From Macondimonas sp035325645 (GTDB lineage: Bacteria > Pseudomonadota > Gammaproteobacteria > UBA5335), in contig DAOKZK010000064.1 in assembly GCA_035325645.1 (NCBI GenBank), forward strand, positions 1 to 11,715: 11,715 bases of DNA, written 5' to 3'. The translations under genes were made by a program, and so were the position numbers. Below are positions 6,484-11,715 of this stretch, piece by piece (position 1 is the first letter of the stretch; every line of letters starts with the position of its first letter). Below the pieces are notes generated by a model. The model had not been told where the DNA came from. It saw only the letters and a program-made list of their open reading frames with translations, and ran no database searches.

Positions 6484-6512
6484 TTGACGGCCGAAAGACA
6501 TGCTGTTAGCCT
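6484..6512 (+). promoter_or_regulatory. Candidate promoter of the CBASS operon
   Basis: TTGACG (6484-6489) is a good -35 match. At 17 bases' spacing comes TAGCCT (6507-6512), a poor -10 (three of six). The TATATT at 6529-6534 is a better -10 but lacks a good -35. Either way the second operator copy overlaps the promoter or the start of transcription. A weak core promoter would suit a tightly controlled toxic operon. Confidence 0.35.
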
Positions 6513-6514
6513 AA

Positions 6515-6530
6515 GTTCGGAGTAGCGATA
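6515..6530. promoter_or_regulatory. Putative CapH operator, copy 2
   Basis: GTTCGGAGTAGCGATA, the second copy of the direct repeat, lies just downstream of the candidate -10 and 31 bases before the first CBASS-operon start codon. A repressor bound here would block initiation. Copies 1 and 2 face the same way and are 57 bases apart, so both divergent promoters could be served. Confidence 0.6.
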
Positions 6531-6561
6531 TATTTTGTTTAGCAACACGCAGAGGTGCTTG

Positions 6562-6801
6562 ATGAATATGAAACGAGGCCCAGCGACCCATCACATTGTC
6601 CCCAACCCCAAGGGTGGCTGGGACTTGAAGCGTGGGGGCGGCGAACGAGCCACCAGCCATCATGAGACGAAGCGCGAGGCCGTGGATGCCGGACGCAAGG
6701 TCAGCCGGGCGCAGGGAACGGAACTGCGCATCCAAAACAAGGATGGGCGCATCGCTGGCAGTGACAGCCATGGCGGTGATCCCTACCCGCCGAAAGGGTG
6801 A
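6562..6801 (+). CDS. DUF2188 small protein, first gene of the CBASS operon
   Basis: A 79-residue basic protein of the DUF2188 family. Typical blocks are present in order: VPNPKGGWDLKR (13-24), a SHHETKREAVDAGR segment (32-45), and GTELRIQNKDGRI (52-64) followed by SDSHGGDPYPPKG to the end. The family is small, made of a strand-helix-strand fold, and has no established biochemical role. The start at 6562 follows GAGG (6552-6555); an ATG at 6568 would remove two residues, and an upstream opening at 6535 lacks a ribosome site. It is first after the putative CapH operators, and only 13 bases separate its stop from the probable phospholipase start, so it should be co-transcribed with CBASS. That makes an accessory role in the system likely, but no function is known to me. 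Confidence 0.8.
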   Translation: MNMKRGPATHHIVPNPKGGWDLKRGGGERATSHHETKREAVDAGRKVSRAQGTELRIQNKDGRIAGSDSHGGDPYPPKG

Positions 6802-6814
6802 TAGGGGGCGGCCG

Positions 6815-7780
6815 GTGAGACGGATACTGACGATTGACGGTGGTGGCATCCGGGGCACCTTTCCGGCCGCGTTTCTGGCCAATCTCGAGGAGGACCTGGA
6901 CGAACCGATCGGCCGGTATTTCGACCTGATGGCCGGCACCTCCACTGGCGGGATCATCGCCATCGGCCTTGCGCTCGGCCTGAGCGCGGCGGACATCCTC
7001 AAGCTGTACGAAGACAAAGGGCCAGCCATCTTCGCCCAGACCCTCGGCGGCCTGCCGGGCTGGCTTGCCCGACGCTTCCGTTGGGGTCGCTGGATGTTCT
7101 GGGGACCAAAATACAGCGCTGAACCCCTGCGCGACGCGCTGCATGGGGTCCTTCAAGATCGGCGGCTCGGTGAAGCGCAAACACGGCTGCTGATCCCGGC
7201 TTGGCACCCCCAGACGCAGGGCGTCTACATCTTCAAGACGGCCCACCACCCGCGGCTCAAGACCGATTACAAGGAGCTGGCGGTCGATGCCGCCATGGCG
7301 ACGGCCGCGGCGCCGAGCTATTTCGCGCAGCACGTTACCGCCAACGATGTCGGCCTTGCCGATGGCGGGCTTTGGGCCAACAACCCTGCCGGTATCGCCG
7401 TCGTCGAGGCTATAGCCACGCTCGGCTGGCCGGCCGATGATCTCAAGGTGCTGAGCATCGGTTGCCTTGAAGACGTCAAGGTCGTGCGCGAAGCCTATGG
7501 CGCGGCGCGCTTGGCCCCGCAGCTCGCCAGCCTGTTCATGGCCGGTCAGTCGCAAGGCTCGCTCGGCATCGCCCATATCCTGACCGGCGATCCCCACGAG
7601 CGGAAGGCGATCCACCGGATTTCCCAGCCCGTCCCCGACGGTTTCTACAGCCTTGACGACACTAGGCGTATCCGCAGCCTGAAAGACCTGGCCTTTGCGG
7701 AGGCGCGCATCCAGAAGCCCATTCTCCACTCTGAATTCTTCACCCACCCGACTGAAGAATTCGTACCCGCATACAGGTGA
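6815..7780 (+). CDS. capV: Patatin-like phospholipase, CapV-type CBASS effector
   Basis: A 321-residue patatin. The glycine-rich oxyanion loop is DGGGIRG (8-14), the nucleophile elbow is GTSTGG with Ser43, and the catalytic Asp183 is in ADGG (182-185), the Ser-Asp dyad of the family. The C-terminal third (about 210-321) is where CapV proteins bind the nucleotide. In CBASS this enzyme is switched on by the cyclic nucleotide and degrades inner-membrane phospholipids, killing the infected cell. I prefer the GTG at 6815, because AGGGGG (6803-6808) is six bases upstream and the protein begins RRILTIDGGG as relatives do. An ATG at 6770 would add 15 residues and overlap the DUF2188 gene by 32 bases. 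The next gene starts four bases after its stop. Effector identity follows strongly from the neighbours. Confidence 0.9.
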   Translation: MRRILTIDGGGIRGTFPAAFLANLEEDLDEPIGRYFDLMAGTSTGGIIAIGLALGLSAADILKLYEDKGPAIFAQTLGGLPGWLARRFRWGRWMFWGPKYSAEPLRDALHGVLQDRRLGEAQTRLLIPAWHPQTQGVYIFKTAHHPRLKTDYKELAVDAAMATAAAPSYFAQHVTANDVGLADGGLWANNPAGIAVVEAIATLGWPADDLKVLSIGCLEDVKVVREAYGAARLAPQLASLFMAGQSQGSLGIAHILTGDPHERKAIHRISQPVPDGFYSLDDTRRIRSLKDLAFAEARIQKPILHSEFFTHPTEEFVPAYR

Positions 7781-7784
7781 TCAA

Positions 7785-9044
7785 ATGGCAACAAACGACC
7801 GCAAGATTGCGCAGACCCATGACGATGTTCTGGACGAGATCGCCGACGCACTCGATATTCCGCCTTCCAAGTTCGAGGAGGCGAAGCGCCGCTATGAAGC
7901 GATCGGCGACTGGCTCGACCGCGATGAGTCGAGCTTGGCCGCCTACGATCCCGCAATTTCGCCACAGGGCTCCTTTCTGCTCGGCACGGTTACGCGGCCG
8001 CTGACCGAGACGGAGGAGTATGACGTTGACCTGGTCTGCCTGCTGAAAGCCTCGAAGACTGAGTTCACCCAAAAGAGCCTGAAAGAAGCTGTAGGCCACG
8101 AGGTTGGCCTCTACGCCCGCGCGCAGAACATGAAAAACCCGCCTGAGGAAGGACGTCGTTGCTGGACCCTGCACTATGCTGATGGTGCCCAGTTCCACAT
8201 GGACATCCTGCCGGCACTGCCTGACGCCAGCCGCTACCAGGTTGTCCTCAAGGCACACGGCTACGGCACCCTCGCCAGTGACCCGGCGCTGACCAGCCAG
8301 GCGATCGCCATCACGGATCGGACGCTGCCGCAATACACTCAGGTGACCGACGACTGGCCGCAGAGTAACCCGATGGGTTACGCGGCCTGGTTCCGGGGGC
8401 GGATGACCGTGCAATTGACCGAACGCAAGATGGCTTTTGCGAAGCGGGAGCGCATCAAGGCCAGTGTTGATGAAATTCCTGACTATAAGGTCAAGACTCC
8501 GCTGCAACGGGCAATCCAGCTTCTCAAGCGCCACCGCGACTGCATGTTCGCCGATGATGGCGAACACAAGCCGATCTCCATCATTATCACTACGCTTGCA
8601 GCGCACGCCTACAACGAGGAGGCGACGATCTCGGAAACGCTGCAAAGCATCCTGACCGGCATGGCGGCTTTCATCGAATACCGTGGCGGTGAGGCTTGGG
8701 TGGCCAACCCTGTGAATCCAGCCGAGAACTTCGCCGACAAGTGGGCCGAAGCGCCGGTCAAGCGCGAGAGCTTCCAGCGCTGGCTGGAGCAGGCCCGACG
8801 GGATTTCGCGCTCTATCTGCGGGTCAGCCGGTTCGACGCCATGCCCGACGAGCTTAAGGAGCATCTTGGCGCCGACTTGGTCGAACGGACGCTGGCGGCT
8901 GTGATCCCCCCTGCGGTAGCCGGGCCTGCGGGGCCGGCAATCGTCAAGGGCGCTGCTACGGACGATAGCGACGGGCGCGTCGCGGCCGCCATCAGCGATA
9001 TACAGCGGAGGGGATCGCAGTCGAAGCCATGGGCGAAGTCGTAG
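7785..9044 (+). CDS. CD-NTase (cGAS/DncV-like nucleotidyltransferase) of CBASS
   Basis: A 419-residue oligonucleotide cyclase. The nucleotidyltransferase core shows PQGSFLLGT (GS at 62-63), YDVDLVC with Asp80 and Asp82, and FHMDILPAL with Asp140 as the third metal-binding acid. The helical C-terminal OAS-like half includes PLQRAIQLLKRHRD, typical of the family. It should make a cyclic di- or trinucleotide on phage infection that activates the adjacent patatin; the clade and product cannot be told by eye (the GSF..GT..EYDVDLVC style recalls CdnG/CdnB-like members). It starts four bases after the patatin stop with AGGTGA upstream, and its end overlaps the E2 gene by 16 bases. The C-terminus ends KPWAKS rather than in the Gly or Ala reported as a conjugation site in other CBASS cyclases. 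Confidence 0.9.
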   Translation: MATNDRKIAQTHDDVLDEIADALDIPPSKFEEAKRRYEAIGDWLDRDESSLAAYDPAISPQGSFLLGTVTRPLTETEEYDVDLVCLLKASKTEFTQKSLKEAVGHEVGLYARAQNMKNPPEEGRRCWTLHYADGAQFHMDILPALPDASRYQVVLKAHGYGTLASDPALTSQAIAITDRTLPQYTQVTDDWPQSNPMGYAAWFRGRMTVQLTERKMAFAKRERIKASVDEIPDYKVKTPLQRAIQLLKRHRDCMFADDGEHKPISIIITTLAAHAYNEEATISETLQSILTGMAAFIEYRGGEAWVANPVNPAENFADKWAEAPVKRESFQRWLEQARRDFALYLRVSRFDAMPDELKEHLGADLVERTLAAVIPPAVAGPAGPAIVKGAATDDSDGRVAAAISDIQRRGSQSKPWAKS

Positions 9045-9730
9045 GCAAGCCGGGCTTGCTGACGCTGGAAGAGGTCCAGGCGGCCATCGCGTTCAACCAG
9101 CCCAAGCTGCATGCCACTGCAAACGGGGCGGATATTCGCGTTCAGGGCACCTACCTCGTGTTCGAGAATGGGGTGGTTGCCAACCCCGCCGGTCCTATCT
9201 CCGAATTCGATATCGAGATAGTTCTTTCGGCCCGTTATCCCCGTTGCGAGCCCAGAATCTTTGAGGTTGGCGGACTCATCCCGCGCGAACCGGACCGCCA
9301 TATCAATCCGGACGGTGATTGTTGCGTTACGGTCTGGGAGCACTGGCTGCTGACTGCCAGAGACCGCTCGTTTGCGGCCTACCTGAACGGCCCCGTCAAT
9401 GAATTCTTCCTCGGACAGTACTGGTATGAAAAGACCGGAACGTGGCCCTTCGGCGAACGGCCTCACGGTCAGGAGGGACTTATTGAAGCCTATACTGACG
9501 TGCTTGGCATCCGGCCGCAGAAAATGGAGCTGATCTATTACTTACGCCTGCTGTCCCAAGACTGGCCCAAGGGGCACTGGCTATGCCCATGTGGTAGCAG
9601 AAAACGGCTGCGATACTGCCACCGCGCCGATCTTATGCTGCTCCACGGCAAAGTACCGCCACGCATGGCGAAGTTGATGCTAAAGCGTGTCGCATCCCAA
9701 GAGCCGGTCAAGGCGCATCGGCACCGGTGA
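9029..9730 (+). CDS. E2-like conjugating enzyme with C-terminal SEC-C motif (CBASS)
   Basis: A 233-residue protein. The first about 130 residues fit a bacterial E2 (UBC-like) fold: FDIEIVLSARYPRCEP is the strand and YPxxxP turn, and HINPDGDCC (91-99) is the active-site segment, with Cys99 (or Cys98) as the thioester cysteine by the usual H-x-N-x-D-G-x-x-C spacing. The tail contains CPCGSRKRLRYCH (186-198), a SEC-C zinc motif (CxC...CH). E2 proteins without E1 or JAB occur in 'short' type II CBASS, where they modify the CD-NTase. It is the last gene of the operon, overlapping the CD-NTase by 16 bases; GGAGGGG (9007-9013) is rather far (15 bases) from its ATG, so coupling is likely. The SEC-C domain is a less common extension, perhaps for recognising a partner or nucleic acid. 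Confidence 0.85.
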   Translation: MGEVVGKPGLLTLEEVQAAIAFNQPKLHATANGADIRVQGTYLVFENGVVANPAGPISEFDIEIVLSARYPRCEPRIFEVGGLIPREPDRHINPDGDCCVTVWEHWLLTARDRSFAAYLNGPVNEFFLGQYWYEKTGTWPFGERPHGQEGLIEAYTDVLGIRPQKMELIYYLRLLSQDWPKGHWLCPCGSRKRLRYCHRADLMLLHGKVPPRMAKLMLKRVASQEPVKAHRHR

Positions 9731-9758
9731 CCTGCTGAGAGCTCATCTCTGTTAGGAA

Positions 9759-9782
9759 CAAACCAAGTCCGGCTCTGGTTTG
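9759..9782. terminator. Hairpin between convergent E2 and hsdS ends
   Basis: CAAACCA (9759-9765) and TGGTTTG (9776-9782) are perfectly complementary around a 10-base loop. The position, between the converging ends of the CBASS operon and hsdS, suits a bidirectional transcription stop. There is no clear U-run on either side, so intrinsic termination is uncertain. Confidence 0.35.
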
Positions 9783-9812
9783 CAGCGTGGCGGTGCCCGT
9801 TGGGCGCGTCGG

Positions 9813-11264
9813 TTAGCTCACGCGACCGGCGCGCGAGGTGGCGCGGAGGCGGGCGAGCAGGTCGGCGGCGGGTTCGTCGGTCGGGTCTTGCGGGACCAGT
9901 TTGCCGGCGAAGGCGTCCTTGAGGATGGATTGGCGCAGGGCGGCGGAGCGGGTGAGTTCGGTTTGGCAATGTAAGGCGACTATTTCCGACTCTCGCAAGG
10001 AGTCGCTCACAACTTGTCCGATAGCGTCTACCTCCAGAATCCCCGGCAATGGAACCACAAATTTAGCCAAGTCGCGCGCGGAAAGGTTGGGTTGTGCCGT
10101 CCCGTTATCGTATTTGCTGATCTCTTCTCGAACAAAGGGACATTCGAGGTATGCGCTCAGGTATCCCAGTAGTCGAAGCTCAATCGGACGAAGTATCACA
10201 AGAGAGGACGCTATGGCGCCTCTTTCGATGTCCGATATTGCGAATTTACCGAGTGATCCGCGAATACAGTAAAGAATGTCATTCTTCTGAATAAAGCCAG
10301 CTCGTAATAGCTCGAAATCCCCCTCTGAGATATAGTCAAGCTTTGCTCGGTTAATCTTACGGCGCTGAAGATGCCCTGCGTTCACGAAAGGCACTCCGTT
10401 CGCGACGAAATTCGCCTTTGACGGGTAGTTCTTCCCTCGATCTCCGTTGTGAAGAGAGCACAGTTGTTCGAGCGTCGCCCACACCCAACCCTCCGGGAGT
10501 TCTGGAAGGTTGGTGGTGTCGGGGGCGGCGGGTTCCTGGTATTTGCCGCGGCCTTGCCAGGTTTGGCGGCGGGTTTGCAGGATGCGGGCGAGCAGGTCGC
10601 GGCCGTGTTCGAGGCGGTGGGCGTTTTGGGCGCGCCAGTCGGCGGTGAGGGCTCCGGTGACGGCGGCCTTGAGCACGGATTGGCGGTAGCGGGCCAGCAG
10701 TTGCTGCGTCTGGCGCAGCGCGGCTTCGCCCTGGTCCAGCCGGGCGAACAGTGTTTCGATCTTCTCGACGATGCGGCGTTGTTCGTTGAGTGGCGGCAGC
10801 GGAAACGCTTTGGTTTCCAGATACCGCCTTGGCACTCTCTTTTGTCCGACCGCCCCGGTCATGTGGTGCTGGGCTTCGTGCCGGAGCGCCGCTGAGGAAA
10901 CAAAGTAGTAAATCCACTCGGTGATAACTGCCTGCGTAGGCCGCAGGACATGAAACTCGGTCGTTCCGAAACCGACGCCACGCGGAAGCGCGGGAGCCAC
11001 CGCCATCTTGCCGTTTTCCATGCAGGGCGTGATCTTGGCGAACAGCACATCGCCAGACGCAAACGCTGTGAAGCCCGATTTCACTTCACCAAAAGGCCGC
11101 CGCGCGCTGGTATCGATTCGGCCTGTTTCGGCCTCCACCGCTGGCATCGGCACGAAAGGCATTTCGTCCTCGTCGCGAAATTTGCTTTTGTCGATCCCGG
11201 GATTGAAATCCACCACTTCCGCCAAAGGAACGACACACCACGATTCAGGAAATTCCCCCCTCAC
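9813..11264 (-). CDS. hsdS: Type I restriction-modification specificity subunit HsdS
   Basis: A 483-residue specificity subunit with two target-recognition domains. TRD1 covers about residues 1-150 and is followed by the first conserved helical spacer: PLPPLNEQRRIVEKIETLF (156-174) through LARYRQSVLKAAVTG. TRD2 begins at LPEGWVWATLEQLC (about 256-269) and ends before the second conserved segment, SAALRQSILKDAFAGKLVPQDPTDEPA. It sets the DNA sequence recognised by both methylase and nuclease. It starts at a GTG overlapping the hsdR stop by four bases (GTGA, 11261-11264), so the two are coupled. The PLP-x-LxEQ part of the second spacer is diverged (PLPGILEVDAIGQVV), perhaps natural variation. 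The order is R-S, then M much farther on, with CBASS genes in between; the target sequence cannot be predicted here. Confidence 0.93.
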   Translation of the reverse strand: MRGEFPESWCVVPLAEVVDFNPGIDKSKFRDEDEMPFVPMPAVEAETGRIDTSARRPFGEVKSGFTAFASGDVLFAKITPCMENGKMAVAPALPRGVGFGTTEFHVLRPTQAVITEWIYYFVSSAALRHEAQHHMTGAVGQKRVPRRYLETKAFPLPPLNEQRRIVEKIETLFARLDQGEAALRQTQQLLARYRQSVLKAAVTGALTADWRAQNAHRLEHGRDLLARILQTRRQTWQGRGKYQEPAAPDTTNLPELPEGWVWATLEQLCSLHNGDRGKNYPSKANFVANGVPFVNAGHLQRRKINRAKLDYISEGDFELLRAGFIQKNDILYCIRGSLGKFAISDIERGAIASSLVILRPIELRLLGYLSAYLECPFVREEISKYDNGTAQPNLSARDLAKFVVPLPGILEVDAIGQVVSDSLRESEIVALHCQTELTRSAALRQSILKDAFAGKLVPQDPTDEPAADLLARLRATSRAGRVS

Positions 11265-11715
11265 GCCACCAACGCCCCTTGCAAGTCTTCCAGCAATTCA
11301 TTCAGTCCCGGCCCGAGTACGCGGCGCGCCTGCACGATGCCGCCGCGGTCGGCGAGGCTGGGCGCTTCCTGAAAGTCACGCGGGGCGATTTCGGCATTGG
11401 CGGCGATGTAGGCGGCGATGGCGCGCAGCCACTGTTCCTGTTCCGCCGTGTATTCGCGGCCGGCCTTCTTCTCGCGGCCGAGCCACAGGTTGAAGCGCCG
11501 CTCGACGACGGCGCCGAAGGGTTCCAGCGTCTCGGTCTGGCCGAGCGCGTAGCGCACCAGACTGACGACTTCGGTGAGCTGGTCGTCCACCGGCGCGCCG
11601 CGCACGCGGGCGGCGTCGAGCCGGCGGTAGGCCTGCCAGACGGTGGCGGTGGTGAGGTAGCGCGGCGGGTCGGTGAGGCGCTGCACCAGCTCGCGGATGG
11701 CGGCGTAGGTGAGGC
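11261..11715 (-). CDS. hsdR: Type I restriction endonuclease subunit HsdR, C-terminal part
   Basis: The last about 151 residues of an HsdR subunit; the frame is open to the right edge with no start inside. The sequence has the character of the EcoEI-type R C-terminal domain: TVWQAYRRLD followed by VSLVRYALGQ, then FNLWLGREKKAGREYTAEQ and WLRAIAAYIA, ending near LNELLEDLQGALVA. This domain helps R dock on the methylase core, while the ATP-dependent translocase and nuclease parts lie outside the window. The stop overlaps the hsdS start by four bases. Any in-frame start around 11686 is internal and should be ignored. Confidence 0.9.
   Translation of the reverse strand, partial: LTYAAIRELVQRLTDPPRYLTTATVWQAYRRLDAARVRGAPVDDQLTEVVSLVRYALGQTETLEPFGAVVERRFNLWLGREKKAGREYTAEQEQWLRAIAAYIAANAEIAPRDFQEAPSLADRGGIVQARRVLGPGLNELLEDLQGALVA

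Noticed and set aside
6701..7747. 348-residue open frame on the minus strand opposite the patatin gene
   Set aside because: Antisense shadow of the patatin gene; no ribosome site or domain.
7740..8864. 374-residue open frame on the minus strand opposite the CD-NTase gene
   Set aside because: Antisense to a gene with a complete catalytic core; composition is that of a shadow frame.
9813..11264. Pseudogenised hsdS
   Set aside because: Despite a diverged second spacer, the frame is open for 483 residues with both recognition domains and both conserved segments.
1..11715. CRISPR array, tRNA or rRNA genes
   Set aside because: I saw no regularly spaced direct repeats with spacers and no cloverleaf or rRNA-like sequence; the only notable repeats are the operator pairs and the 98-base palindrome.

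Overview
The window (11,715 bases, GC-rich, compact genes, mixed strands) looks like an accessory 'defence island' in a proteobacterium, probably a beta- or gammaproteobacterium. This rests on high GC, Shine-Dalgarno sites, the type I restriction and CBASS families present, and a palindromic GTGGGCA...TTGCCCAC intergenic repeat of a kind I associate with those classes. The exact organism cannot be told.

Left edge (1-2488), ordinary and decaying content: the N-terminal third of an AlkB/XylM-type membrane diiron monooxygenase (minus strand, running off the edge); a divergent small alpha/beta hydrolase; about 690 bases without an intact gene that hold remnants of toxin-antitoxin genes (a RelE/ParE toxin end, a MazE/AbrB-like antitoxin end, a frameshifted addiction-module antidote start); and a four-helix DUF486-type membrane protein.

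Defence island (2489-11715): a type I restriction-modification locus, read on the minus strand as hsdR (C-terminal part, right edge), hsdS, then hsdM, is split by about 5.9 kb between hsdS and hsdM. That insert holds (i) a four-gene plus-strand CBASS-like operon at 6562-9730: a DUF2188 small protein, a patatin phospholipase (CapV-type effector), a CD-NTase (cyclic oligonucleotide synthase) and an E2-like conjugating enzyme carrying a C-terminal SEC-C zinc motif, with no E1 or JAB gene; (ii) a divergent minus-strand pair that matches CapH (HTH repressor) and CapP (HExxH metalloprotease), the known DNA-damage-responsive regulators of CBASS; and (iii) a winged-helix/MNT nucleotidyltransferase with a HEPN partner, a probable toxin-antitoxin pair, with a strong predicted promoter placing transcription start on the ATG. 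A 98-base inverted repeat separates this pair from hsdM.

Likely logic: type I restriction attacks unmodified DNA; CapH holds the CBASS operon off through two 16-base direct repeats in the capH/DUF2188 intergenic region; CapP could cleave CapH when DNA is damaged; derepressed CBASS then makes a nucleotide signal that switches on the patatin to destroy the membrane. The E2 would act on the CD-NTase. The role of DUF2188 and of the SEC-C tail is open, and these are the most interesting parts of the window.
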